Shown: positions 1-11,864 of the stretch, in pieces
Position numbering within the stretch: position 1 is the first letter of the stretch
Layout of the letters: every line of letters starts with the position of its first letter
Assembly: GCA_012295275.1 (NCBI GenBank)
Contig: CM022675.1
Location: forward strand, 3,595,246-3,659,245
Origin: Chrysomallon squamiferum
Lineage: Eukaryota; Mollusca; Gastropoda; Neomphalida; Peltospiridae
Direction: 5' to 3'
Length of the DNA: 64,000 nucleotides
Position numbers and translations under genes: made by a program
The notes under the pieces: model-generated
What the model saw: only the letters and a program-made list of their open reading frames with translations
Database searches by the model: none
What the model was told of the DNA's origin: nothing

Positions 1-2350
1 CCTACTGATAGCACAGCAGTTATGAAATGTATTTGTTAGAAATTAAACGAATATCTGAAAAGTGGTAAAAGTCACCATACCAAAAGCTATTGTATATTTT
101 AATAATTAAATTATTAATTTCATAATCAACTCAACTTGTTAGATCAAGATCTCGTAGAATAAACTTATTGATAAACCCAGCAGGAGCCACTGTTTGGAAT
201 GGGATTAATAATAAATGAAAGAAGGATGTTGATCTATTGACCACTGAAGGATCATAAATAATGTCAGAAATATGAACAAGGGAGTACCATCATGTAATAG
301 GATAAATTTGAATAACCATTAGTAGACGATAATGTGTGTGGATTGATGATAGATTTTTTTTTTTTTTTTTTTATCTTTTATTTGTTTAACTGAAGAATAT
401 TGATGGACAGTGGAGTGAAAATAATCAGGAATAAAATCCTACTGGTAGAACACCACGATTCTCAACTTGAAAATCAGTAAATTATGTTATTTAAAAAGAA
501 AATAGTGTGTGTGTGTGTGTGTGTGTGAGTAATTAAGTGTGTATATATACATATAAAAAACAATTATAGGAATAATGAACACTTTTTTAAAGTGAAAATG
601 CCCAAAAACGTATGTAATAAAAATACTTTAAAAATTATATAATAATAGTAACTTTTATAATATTATAGTAGTAGTAGTAAGAAAATAACAAAATTACGAG
701 GTTATTTCTGTCAGTTTGTGAATACAGATACAAAATTACACTGTCATTTAAATATCATTTCAAAAATAAAAAATAAATTAATAAATCAAAATCAAAAAAT
801 TAAAATAAAAATCTATCAAAATCAAATATCTTCTACAGATCCAACAAGAACATTTTCAAAAAATCAAAAAGAGAAAAATTTCAATTTTCACACCTCACCA
901 TGGCCCCCACCAATCATTAAGTGCTATTAAAAAGTGTCATGTGACGTAACATCAATACAGACGGACTGCGACAAACATTTGTATGATATAAAGAGGCAGC
1001 GAGTTTCATCAATGGCAAAGGAACAAGTGTCAAAACATTTAAAATAACTTGCCAGCGACAGTTGAAAACAGCAGCGATGATTTCACAATGAGGGTGATGC
1101 AACGAAACAACAGTCCTTTGTAACTGACACATCACACGCTTCAGCGATTTCAAGGAAATTTCGTCAAAATAGAAATGTCAAGACGACGATGATTTGCTAC
1201 AAACATGGGTGGAATTATAAAATTAATAATTAAATTTGAGATGATTATGTGTTTGAAACTGAAATACTCCTGCCAAAAGTCATTGCAAACTGTTAGGTTA
1301 TTAATTTTATTATTAGGAAACATTAAGTGACCATGACAATTTACAAAATCAAAAATAGTCCTGCCAAAAGTAAGTGTGCCATTGTTAAATTATAAATTTT
1401 ATTATTAGCAAAGATTAGGTGGCCATCACAATTTACAAAATTAAAATACTCCTGCCAAAAACTAATGAACTGTTAAGTTCCATTCAGTTACAAATTTTAT
1501 AGTTAGGAAAGATTATGCGACCAACAGAATCTACAAAACTAAAATAAACCTGCCAAGAAGCAATGCAGCTTTTAAACTGGAAATCTAATAATTAAATTTT
1601 ACATGATTAGCAGAATTTTCAAATACAACAAATGTTGTCAATTTTTTTAATTGGTAACTTTGATTTTGAGAAGTAATATATGGGAGAAAATTAAAACAAG
1701 AAATAAAGTGACTTCTATAATCTTAAATTGAATTGATTTTAACAATTAAGAAAAATTGCATGACTAATCCAAACAACAGAAATGAAAAACTTTACAAAGA
1801 GTAAAATTTTTGTTGATTTTTAAATTTAATACAATTTTGTAAAAAAAAAATTGGAACATTAAGACAATGTACAAAATAAAGATTAAGTAATTTTTATAAA
1901 CATCTGATTAATTTTTTAATTTAATACAATTTTGTAAAAATCATAACATTAATGTATTTTTTTAAAGTAATACAAGGAATAGAATTAAAATTTATAGATA
2001 ACCTAACATGCAGGATTTTTTTTAACCTTTAAATTTAATAATTTAGTTAATTACTACAAATATGAAATGAAACTGGCTTCACTGAAAATATTAATCTGGT
2101 ATTTTTAAAATGTTAATTTTCAAATTTAATAATTTAATTTAAAATGATTACATGATTAACAGAAAACAAAATAACTGAAATAACTATGTCCAGAAATAAA
2201 GCAAATATTTCAAACATTTAACTTTTAATTTAAAGAGAATTTCATTAAAGTAAAGACTCAAAATGTCTTGACCAGTAATGACTGAATTTTGTATCTGAAT
2301 GTATCTAAGTAATTTAGTGAGTGGAACTACTATGGTTTCAAGGAACACAG
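1..2350. other. Gene-free AT-rich flank with simple and diverged repeats
   Basis: No exon with credible splice sites or protein similarity is seen here. The stretch holds a poly-T run near 354-372, a (GT)n run at about 504-528 and a run of roughly 95 bp diverged tandem units between about 1245 and 1600, each containing a variant of CTCCTGCCAAAA (near 1267, 1357, 1449 and 1547). Later, ATTTAATACAATTTTGTAAA recurs near 1825 and 1919. The block at about 920-1200 is less AT-rich and contains a CRE-like TGACGTAA at 942-949. It could be a regulatory region or the edge of a gene lying to the left, but no coding sequence is supported. Confidence 0.6.
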
Positions 2351-2358
2351 GTTTAAAC

Positions 2359-3206
2359 CAGTGGTTCTCAACCTTTTTTTTGCCAATGGCACACCTTGGA
2401 ACACATGAAAAAATAGCTGCATACCTGGCTAAATAAATAAGAAAAATATTTGAATTTTGCAAAATAAAAACATGGCATGTCATAGAAACCATACAACTGT
2501 AACTCAAGTTCAATGTTGGATGAATGATTTATGAAAGGATCTCTAATCCAATCATACTTTTCAGTCTTCAGTGACGGAAAGTAATTGTTGATGCTTTTGT
2601 CCAGGGCTGTCAGATGAGTAAACACAATAGAGATCATTTCTCCAATGCAGGTAGAAGCAATAAAGGGAACATATCAAGACTGCCAGTGATTGCTTTTTTC
2701 CCCAAATCACAATTTTCTTTTTGAGGGCAACTAACTCGTCTGTTGAAGTGAGAATATTTTCATTTTTACCTTGCCTACTATTGTTTGTTTTATTTAGTTC
2801 ACTAAATATTTGTCAGGTATTCCATTTTAGACATCCAAAATTCGCAACTAAGGTATTCACAGAATTTCTCCTGCTTTTCCTGGAGAAAAAAAATGATAGT
2901 AATTCATTGTGCAGTTCATGAACATGATTTAGTACTTTGCCTTTCAACAGCCAGCAAACCTCAGTGTGCATTAATAACTTAACATGCTGAGTCCATCTCT
3001 TTGCACACTTGTTCAAATAATCGTGACTTCAATGGTCTACTTTTTATATAATTGGTAATTCCAATAACTTGATGTAACACAACCTTTAAATCTTCCCAAG
3101 ATATTTTTGACACAAGAACTTCTCTATGTAGAAAGCAGTGAGTACAAATGAGATTTGGGTTTTCTTTTTCTACAAAATTTTGCAGCACACTTGAAGAGAA
3201 TCACTG
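2359..3206 (-). mobile_element. Internally deleted hAT-type DNA transposon with ZBED5/SCAND3-like transposase remnant
   Basis: The left end reads CAGTGGTTCTCAACC and the right end, in reverse complement, CAGTGATTCTCTTCA; the first eleven bases match at ten positions. The ends are flanked by 8 bp near-duplications, GTTTAAAC (2351-2358) and GTTTAGAG (3207-3214), matching at six of eight. An 8 bp target duplication is the hAT hallmark. On the minus strand the interior encodes pieces resembling hAT transposases of the ZBED5/SCAND3 type: a CxxCFLHRE-like stretch followed by KSRPLKSRLFEQVCKEM (about 2979-3188), then HTEVCWLLKGKVL with a following helix (about 2813-3000), then a decayed C-terminal part down to about 2370. 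The frames are broken by stops and shifts and the N-terminal BED finger and most of the catalytic core are missing, so it cannot be autonomous. Family similarity is recalled, not searched. Confidence 0.8.
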
Positions 3207-3329
3207 GTTTAGAGTTATATTTTGTAAGGAATGTGTATATAAACTGGAATCATTATAAATAAAGCATTACAAACAGAATTCGTTTAAAATGTGTTGATAA
3301 ATATAAGATAAGATAATTATAAGTCATTC

Positions 3330-4170
3330 ATCAAGCAACTTAGTGAACAGAAATGTCTAACTGTTTGTCCAGCATCTCTCAGTCCCCTAGTGCTGTATTT
3401 TAAATAGTTGTTGATGCTGATATAAAAATGAAAGTTGTCAGATAAATTCAAAATAAAGTTTTTCAAACAGTATTTAGATTTTCATGTTAATATAATTACT
3501 ATGTGTTATTTATCACATAAGCTGGTGAACAGAAATTAACAAATATCAAGATCTTTCTTATTTTAAATGCCCAGTGATTCTAGAAAAAAAAGATAGTGTT
3601 GGAAATAAACTGCTACCAACTGTCTTTTTCTTTTTTTTATCTTTTCTGTTACTGTTAGGTATAAATTATTTCTGAAGTAACTGATTAACAGAAACGTCTC
3701 AAAAGTCATGTGATATTTTGGAGCTAAATTTTAAATGGTTTCTGATAGTCTTATAAAACTGGAAGCTGTCAGAAATAAAGTTTTTCAAATAGTACTGTTT
3801 AGATTTTCTTGTTAAATATATTATGAATTATTTCTCACATAATTTTTTCAAGTGAACAGGAATGAACAAAAATGACTTTAGATCATATTTTAATACCATT
3901 TGAAAAAACAAATATTAATAAAAATTAACTGTTACAAACTGCATTCCTTAAATTTTATTGATATTGGTTATTTCTCAAGAAAACTAATAAAAATGAATCA
4001 TTTGGTTACTTGCTGTCATATTTTAAACAATTATTGATACTCAGACAATTTTTACTGTTTAGAGCTTCATGTTAAATAAATAATTTGTCAATTAATAACT
4101 TAAAATTCATGTAACATCTCTTGGTTAATGCTATATTTTAATGGTTGGTGCTCATAGAAAAATTTGTAAA
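3330..4170. repeat. Diverged long-period tandem repeat (period about 300-340 bp)
   Basis: Three related units can be followed by eye. They begin near 3338, 3678 and 3980 with variants of AACTGATTAACAGAAACGTC, continue through a TATTTTAAATAGTTGTTGATG-like block, and then an AAATAAAGTTTTTCAAA block (near 3455 and 3775) and a TTTAGATTTTCATGTTAA-like block (near 3474, 3797 and 4060). Divergence is high, so this is an old array. Similar fragments lie left of the hAT insertion near 2150-2220, which suggests that the transposon landed inside the array. Confidence 0.5.
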
Positions 4171-5544
4171 TTTTATTTCATTTCAAATGAATAACAACAA
4201 CAACAACATCAGTAATAATAATAATAAAATATAGCAATAATAAAAATAGTAATAAATAAAAATATAAAATAATAATAAGAATAATATTAATATTATCAAC
4301 AACAACAATAATATTAAAATGAAAATTACCACAACTATTTAAATTATGAAGCAGTTGTTATTTTTGAATGTCTATGATGAAAACAAAACAATTATTTCTC
4401 AGTGTTGAGAAACTATGTTGTAACTATGGCAAAATATTTTCTCTCATGTAATCATTACATTGATGTTTGACAAACACTTGTGTATTTATTAATTTCACAT
4501 TCACACTAAAACAGCATCAACTCAGTCTACACAGACTTTTTTGAGTAAGCTTAATAAAAATACTTTCCACTTCAACATAAACAAGAAAAGCAGGGAAATC
4601 ATTGTTTGCTTTCATGTGTGGCATTAACAGTATTAGTATTTTAAAATATTATTTAGTAAAGATTGAAAAAAGAATTATTTGACAAAACCTCGGACTAGGC
4701 AACCAACAATATTTATATTAATGTGATTAATAAATTTAGAAATAAAATGCAGTTTTAGTTTTATTTCTTTAAACATCATTCTAGGCAATAAATTACACAC
4801 AGATTATCATTTAATTCAAATTTATACTTCCTGTATTGTTTGTATAATTAACAAATGTGTACTGCTTGATATTTGATATTAGTCCAAAATTTAATAATTT
4901 AGTTAAACAGATTAACTGGCAGTACAGTAAATATTTTAAAATTTTAAAACTGTATTAATTACTTATTTATTTTAACACTGATCTTGGTTAATTTAGTTAA
5001 CAGATATACCTTAATAAAAGAAAATCTAAAAAATAATGGTAATAATCATAATCTGAAGAAAAAAAAGAAGACAAAGTTATGAGGGTTTTTTTGTTTTCAT
5101 TTTCTGAACAGAAAGTCACAACAAAGGAGTCAACTAATGAAGCACTTTTTCATCTTATTTACGAAAAAATTCAATGTTCATTGAAGAATTTACTGATTCA
5201 AAACTTCGCCACAGAATTAGCGAAGTGCCAACTGATAGTTCTTCACTGAATACAAAACTCGTAACAGAATGAGTCATTTGTAACTTGCAGGCAAAAAATT
5301 GTAATTTTACATAACAAAACTTTTCAGTAAACAGAACTTACATAAAACATGTCAACAATCTCATTTTTGGTAATATTCATCTATGAGTATGTGAAAAAAA
5401 AAAAAAAAAAAATGTGCATGTCCAAATCATGTATATAAAATGCAGTAAATTAAAGAAAGAAAGAAATGCTGTATTTAACAACTTAACACATATTTTATAC
5501 AAAAATCTTTTAAATGGCACTATACATATGCCTAGGACCATGTA

Positions 5545-5609
<65 letters not shown>

Positions 5610-6000
5610 ACTGCTATGTGATGGATTACGTTTTCTGTTAACAGCAAGGCATTTTTCTGATGTACCTTACCATAAACAGGAAAATTGAAACAGAAATCAA
5701 AATGTCTTAAATAAACATCTTCAACCAAAATGCATATTTTGCATATATGCTTGTGCTTGTATGTTGTATTTATGTGTTTTTGTGTCTGTATGTATGAGTT
5801 TTTGTGTCTGTACGTACATTTGTATGTATGCTTCTGTGTGATATGTGTGTGAGTGCATGTGTATTTTTATATGTACATGATTGTGTAGAGATATACAAGT
5901 GCATGTGATGAATATATATATATATGAACAGAAGTTTTGAGAGTGTGTGTGTGTATGAATGTGCATGTATGTGTACATGTGTGCTGTAATACTGTAAATG
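4170..6000. other. Intergenic AT-rich DNA downstream of the 6.0-11.0 kb minus-strand gene
   Basis: No supported exon. It includes AAT/AAC-rich runs at 4190-4320, a poly-A tract at 5395-5411, a (CAGA)n run at about 5546-5575 passing directly into (CA)n to 5607, and a TGTATG/GTGT-rich stretch at 5740-5995. Because the neighbouring gene reads leftward and stops at 6001, part of this stretch is probably its 3' untranslated region. The GT-rich tract begins immediately after the stop codon. Confidence 0.5.
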
Positions 6001-9000
6001 TTACTCACTGTCACCACAAGGTTGCATCATTGGTTGTGGTTCGTTCATGCTGAGTTCTATTCGGTTGGCAGAGTCTAAACATGAACGTGCCTGCACAATG
6101 CGTTTCTCTGACAACTGTTTCATGGGGACGGGCTTGGCCAACAGGTTTTGCTGGAGGGCGGCCAGTCCCATCTGAGCTGTGTTAATACCCGCCATTTGTA
6201 GTTCCTTCGAATCATCAGGACTCCCTGCAACACCAGACACAAAATATTTATTTATTTGTTACTGTTCTAACATCCAGTCAGTTTAAACTTTAGATATTAA
6301 AAAAACACTTTTGTTAGTTTCTAGTGTATCCTGGTCAAGGAGTTACTCTTACCAAAGTTACATTCTTGAAAATAATGGATTCTTTCATGAAAGAATCCAT
6401 TATTCATTGTTATCAAGATAAGGGGTTACTCTCACAAAAATGGTTACTCTACCTAAATGAGGGGTTATCCTCTCTCATTGTTCTGTTAAAAGCAGAAAGG
6501 TCATATGAATGGACTGAAGTAATTATTTTAGCACATGCAAATTTACTTTGTTTTGAAAAAATGTATTTTGTTATCGCCATTTACATACCTAAATCATAAT
6601 CAGTGCGAAGGGAAATAATTCAAAAATACCACAAATAATTTTTATACCTGAAGACATTAGCAAGTTCTCTAACAAACAAATTTTATACTGCTCTACCGTT
6701 TTTACAAATCCCATAATTATTTTTTTTCTAACCTCTCCATTTTATGAACATTTCTGTCTAGCAAAATAATGATCATCATCTATAGATTACTGATTGGTGT
6801 ATTAAATCACGGACTACATTATACTTTGGATATTCAGGTATGCAAACATTTATATTTCTGGTATCAAGCTGTATTTCAATATCACTCCCGTTTCCACAGA
6901 TTATATGGTTGCAAAAATATGTCAGATGTGCTTAATTTAATATTGTAATCACAGAATATGGATACATATTTTTAATATCTATCAATCTGTGGTTCAGAAT
7001 CGTTTTTTAATTGAAAACCTTTATCATTATATAGTCATAAATTTTTGTATTCTTCTGTTAGGATTATTAAAATAATGTATTAATGTTGTTCTTTGCTTTA
7101 AAATCTCGAAATAAAAAAAACACGACTGTATGACACTTTTCCATGCTAACACAAAAATCAGTATTATGACTTTATCACCATTTTGACTGTCTTTTGTCAC
7201 AAATCAAAATGAAATCGCTGATCGCAGATAACAGAAATGAGGATGGACAGACAACAAGATGTGTTAACAAATGTTTACCAGGTAACCCGCAGTTGTAGTA
7301 GTCTTTCCGAACATCTGCAACGGTGGAATCAGCTGCTGCTATAGACTCGTTGTTGTGACTGTTGTTTTTGTTGTTTATCAGTCGAAATATCAGCTTACTG
7401 CTGGATCTGTGTAAAAAAAAATATATTAAAATTGCTACAGTGTCTTTCTTAATTCTATTATTTACCTTTTAAAAAGGTCACTTATAAAATATAATTGCTG
7501 AAGTGCTATATTCTCAGTACATTATACAGTTAAAAAAAAAAAGATATAGGCCATTTATGAAGGGAATTAAGCTTACTGATGTCTGACCCTCTATAAATTT
7601 TATTTTATATAAAAACAAACTTTGTCATGAATTTTTTTTTTTTTTAACCACTACTATGGCTACTCTTACCAACTAGCAGAAAAGGATAATTACTGTACAC
7701 CTTCCCACAGACAGGAGAGTATAATTTAATGTGAGGCTGTGGTTGGAAAGGGGAAAATAAACTCCATCCAGTTTACAAACAAATTTCTATTTTGTTATTA
7801 GTAGTCATTAGATGATTAGCTAGTTTTTTCATTTATAAGAAAAAAAAAACTATATATGTATATAATATTCACTTTGTATTTGCCTTCTCAGTTATTATTT
7901 TTTTATTAAGAAAGACAAACTTGATATACTTTTAGACCACTGACTTTGTTTTACGCTACTAATACTGATACAGAAATGATAATCATCTTTCAGTCAGAAA
8001 AAAAAAAAAAAATTCTACAGAATAGATCAGTCTAAGAAATGGTAATATTTCATCATCATCATCACTACTGTTATCATTATAATTATTATTGTTATTATCA
8101 GTATTAATGTAATTTATAATAATTATCACTATCATTATCATTATTATTATTAGTTTTATTATCATCATTATATTATTATATTATTATATCTTGTGTTATG
8201 TTCAAGTTACAACACACCTGCAGAATTCTGATGTATTGTTTGCGTTCCCAGCAGCTACAACATCTTTTTCTAACTGTGCACATTCTGCCAGGCATTCCAG
8301 GGCACCAACACCTACAACAACAACATCATTAATTTAAAACAAAGGTATTACAAAGTCATGGTAAATATTTAATGTAACTTTAAGTAACATTTTAAAAGTA
8401 GCATAATACCAGTATAGATGCTCATACAGTAACATCACTTAAATGTAAAAATTAAATAAATAAATAACAGTAATAATAATAATAAAGGTAAAGGGACATG
8501 AAGAAAAAATTTAAATGCATGTTAAATAGTTTCAGGCAATGTGACATTAAATAACAGAACAATTAATGAATAACATTAAATTACAATGTAGCACAATAAA
8601 TATTATTAAATAACAATATAAATTAATAAATAACATTAAATAACTGTATAACTTAATAACATTGTGAAATTTATTAACATTAAAATAACACTGTAACTTA
8701 AAATTAATATTAAATAGAATATACCATAATAAATAACATCAAAACATTTAAAAATACTTAATATCTTTAAACTTAAAAGAAAATAAAAAAATGTTATAAA
8801 ATCAAATTAACAAATAAGGCTTCATTATAAAACTTATCAATGAATTACATCACAGGCAAGGGAAATAATCAAGTTTTCTGAATAAGTTATCTTATCTGTG
8901 AAATGTAAGAATAAACTGAAAACAATCAAAATTAAATACACACGAACAACAAACTTTATTTGTAAAAAAATCCAGTATAAAGTAACAAATTTTGTGAATT

Positions 9001-9379
9001 TATTTTCTAGACTACATTTTTAAAAGGATCACAAAGAAAAAGAGTAGCTGAAATAAAAATGATTTAACTGGATTTCTTCTTTTATAGACAGTTCATGATA
9101 CATCTAGCCAAATTAGCCAGTTTTCAACAAAAGTGATTCAAAATATTTAATTTTATGTTTAGCCTGTGTCTGTATTTAACTTCTAACAAAAGACATCCTC
9201 CTTGTTGCCATTGCAAGGGTTACTTTTATCATCAGACATCAAGGGATCTTTTACATGTATTCTTAAATAGTAGTTTGTGTTACTTTGTAAACAGTGTTAT
9301 AAATGTTGTTTTAAAAAGTGTATTATTGTTACACACACACACACACACCTACTGACATTAACACAAACATATGTTATAT

Positions 9380-9445
<66 letters not shown>

Positions 9446-9450
9446 GCATA

Positions 9451-9481
<31 letters not shown>

Positions 9482-10184
9482 ATTATATACATATATGTAT
9501 ATGCATATATATATATATATGTATATATGTATATGTATATGTGTATGTATATGTATATGTATATGTATATAGTTATATGTATATGTATATAAATAGGTCA
9601 GTATTTATGATGTATATGTGTGTATATGTATACATATTTTACTGTTTATGAGAACAAAGTTTAAATTTGTTTAATTTGTGAGAAACTTGAAAAAGTGACT
9701 CAGTTTGTCTTAACAGTAATGTATTATTATGTCATATATGTAACCAACTTTATAATGTTCACACACACACACATATTTTAATTGAGAAACAGTTGGAAGA
9801 ATTTAACATTACATAATAAATGAGTATAAATAAAGAAACTGATTTCAAAGTTAGTATATCAACTCTTAAAAAGTAGAATTTCCAATAATTACTGATTTTT
9901 GTCACCCAAAAAGTAATAATAGTCAGCATTTATATCCCATCTGAATTCATCAATTTAATTTTTAAAAATAAACTTAATTTCAGTTATTTACCAAGTCAAA
10001 AAAAACCCACTATTAGCCTACTATAGCTTTTACAAGTATATTAATCATTTTAGCAAATACTTTTTCATCATGACTATGTGAAATGAACATATGCCCACAT
10101 GAATGAGTATCTGCAAAATATGGACTTGGGGGGAAAAGGGAAATAGTAGTGCATGTGGAAATGTCTGTTTTATATACTTGTGAA

Positions 10185-10226
<42 letters not shown>

Positions 10227-11046
10227 GCAATGTACAAAGTAAATTCAAATTCTGATTCTACAGATAAGAATTATCAAAACTGAAGTACAGATTTTTCTAT
10301 TTATTTTCTACAATTCAAATAAAACATCTTTAAAAAATAATAATAATAAATAAATAAATAATTTTAATAAACATGTAGTTATTTAATAACAAATGATATT
10401 ACACAACTATCATGAACATTAAATAATAATTACAAAAATAATTAAAAATTGTCAAACTAATCATCTAATCTATTCTGTTTCAAGCTTTTATAACTATTTT
10501 AAAGTTTGTAATTTTAATTTTATATATTACGTAATTATTAACTTTTTCTCAGCTTAAAGGGCGACTTTTTGGCTAAGGTTACGTTATTTATAGATATATA
10601 TATATATTTATTTATTTATCTGTCAAAATGAACCCAACAACCTAAAGGACATTGCCATTTTGGGCACGGATACAAATACCGAAATAGGCGCACGATTAAA
10701 AAAAAATAACGCGATGTGTTACATAAAGGGAACTGAGCACGAGGGTTCATCAATAACATTCGGTTAAATTGAAAAGTACCGTTTAATTTTGTAATAGCTA
10801 GTGATATTATGATGGTCTGTGTGGCTATTACAAAGATTATGTTCAATTATATAACTGAACACAATGCGAATAGAGAATGCAAAATGGCCACTGTCCAAAC
10901 TGAGGTACATTAGTCTTAGATAGGGGTACAGTTTTCGGCCGCTTACCATAACTTTCATGTGCGGTGCGTTCCCAAAAGCCGGGAAGGCTTGACATCATAG
11001 ATGTATCTATTGGGCCCTGGAAATCACAGAAGTTTCCGTCGGCCAT
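6001..11046 (-). CDS. Four-exon gene for an unrecognised 181-residue protein
   Basis: Coding exons in transcript order are 11046-10947, 8311-8218, 7406-7279 and 6224-6001. All introns have GT..AG borders, the phases (1, 2, 1) agree at every junction, and the chain ends in TAA, giving 181 residues. The start is the ATG of MADGNFCDF, whose exon ends at a GTAAGC donor. The protein has no signal peptide or membrane segment. Residues 1-33 are an acidic and aromatic lead. Exon 2 gives a Cys- and Ala-rich helical stretch ([17 protein letters not shown]). Exon 3 has an Asn-rich low-complexity insert ([12 protein letters not shown]) and ends in [12 protein letters not shown]. Exon 4 is a probable helix ([23 protein letters not shown], split here as two parts of one segment) followed by a polar tail ending GDSE. 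I cannot assign a family. Conserved-looking codon structure across four clean exons makes a real gene likely. The phase-consistent chain is seen directly; expression is not. Confidence 0.8.
6371..6404. repeat. Perfect 34 bp palindrome
   Basis: The arm AATAATGGATTCTTTC is followed by AT and then the exact reverse complement of the arm, so all 34 bases form a self-complementary block with no spacer. It lies in intron 3 of the 6.0-11.0 kb gene. Around it are several copies of a GGGGTTACTCT-like word (near 6340, 6421 and 6462). Confidence 0.95.
9336..9640. repeat. Compound microsatellite (CA)n-(TA)n-(TATG)n
   Basis: A short CA run is followed by a long TA run from about 9381 to 9436 and then TATATG/GTATAT interruptions to about 9640. 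It lies in intron 1 of the 6.0-11.0 kb minus-strand gene. The long apparent reading frames of alternating Tyr and Ile here are products of the repeat, not genes. Confidence 0.9.
10195..10227. repeat. (TAT)n trinucleotide run
   Basis: A run of TTA/TAT units in intron 1 of the 6.0-11.0 kb gene. It creates an artefactual poly-Asn frame on the minus strand. Confidence 0.9.
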
Positions 11047-11440
11047 ATTTTGAAGGAAAACTTCGTTTTGTTTGGTTAAAAATATGGATAGAAACGAGTT
11101 GTTACGTCATGGCGCCTGACATAAGTCCGTGTGATGCCTGCGCAATTGGTCGTTACCACTTTTATAGGGTGTAAAGGTTGTTGTTTATATGAAATAATAA
11201 TCACCAGTATGCAACGTTTCCAATTATATATAATTTAATTATAATAACTTTTTTCATATAGCACATAAAACTGTGATTAATAATTTGGTTTTATTTACAG
11301 TATGTTAGATAAACACCTGAAAGCGATCTGGACGATACCAGTATGAAAAAATAACCCTTTTAGCCATTGTGTAAGGTTAGTAGTGACCGCTTGACCAATC
11401 ACGTGATTACATATCACCACAGATGGCGCTATTTCAAGCT
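11047..11440 (-). promoter_or_regulatory. Probable promoter region of the 6.0-11.0 kb gene
   Basis: This stretch has more GC than its surroundings and lies just upstream of the ATG at 11046. It contains a CRE-like site (TTACGTCA, 11102-11109; TGACGTAA on the minus strand), an NRF1-like TGCGCA (11139-11144) directly followed by ATTGG (11145-11149, an inverted CCAAT box), another CCAAT (11395-11399) abutting a palindromic E-box ATCACGTGAT (11398-11407), and AGATGGCGC (11421-11429), which matches the core of the CTCF motif. The sites are read directly; use as a promoter is inferred from position and clustering. Confidence 0.45.
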
Positions 11441-11737
11441 GAAACGTTGAAAATAAACAAGAAGGGGCTAGCTAATCAAATTCTTGACACTACCTCTTTA
11501 GAATTATTTATTACTTTTCAAAGTAATTAGTGGTGGGTATCCGGTAACGATATATAGGCCTATAGATTAATTGTTTCGTTTTACATGCGAATAAATTGGA
11601 GTTAAGTTACGCCGTTCATGTTATTATTATTTTGTTTTTTTTGGCGTCGTCGTCATCATCGTTGGCGTTGTTCTTATTATTTAGCTATATATAATGTTCT
11701 GGCTTCCTCTGTTATAGAATAGTGACATAGTGACGCA

Positions 11738-11740
<3 letters not shown>

Positions 11741-11802
<62 letters not shown>
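11741..11802. repeat. (TC)n microsatellite
   Basis: An uninterrupted TC dinucleotide run of about 62 bp in the intergenic region upstream of the 6.0-11.0 kb gene. Confidence 0.97.
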
Positions 11803-11807
<5 letters not shown>

Positions 11808-11864
11808 ATATAAATATAATAAAGTAATTTTCAAAATTAATCATCACTAATTATTTCATTTAAT

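Noticed and set aside
2721-2921. Plus-strand 66-codon frame
   Set aside because: Antisense shadow of the hAT transposase remnant.
9318-9651. Three overlapping frames of Tyr/Ile/Cys repeats
   Set aside because: Produced by TA, TATG and CA runs in an intron of a minus-strand gene.
10616-10958. Minus-strand frames in and beside intron 1 of the 6.0-11.0 kb gene
   Set aside because: They read through the donor at 10946 into intron; the spliced chain explains the first exon fully.
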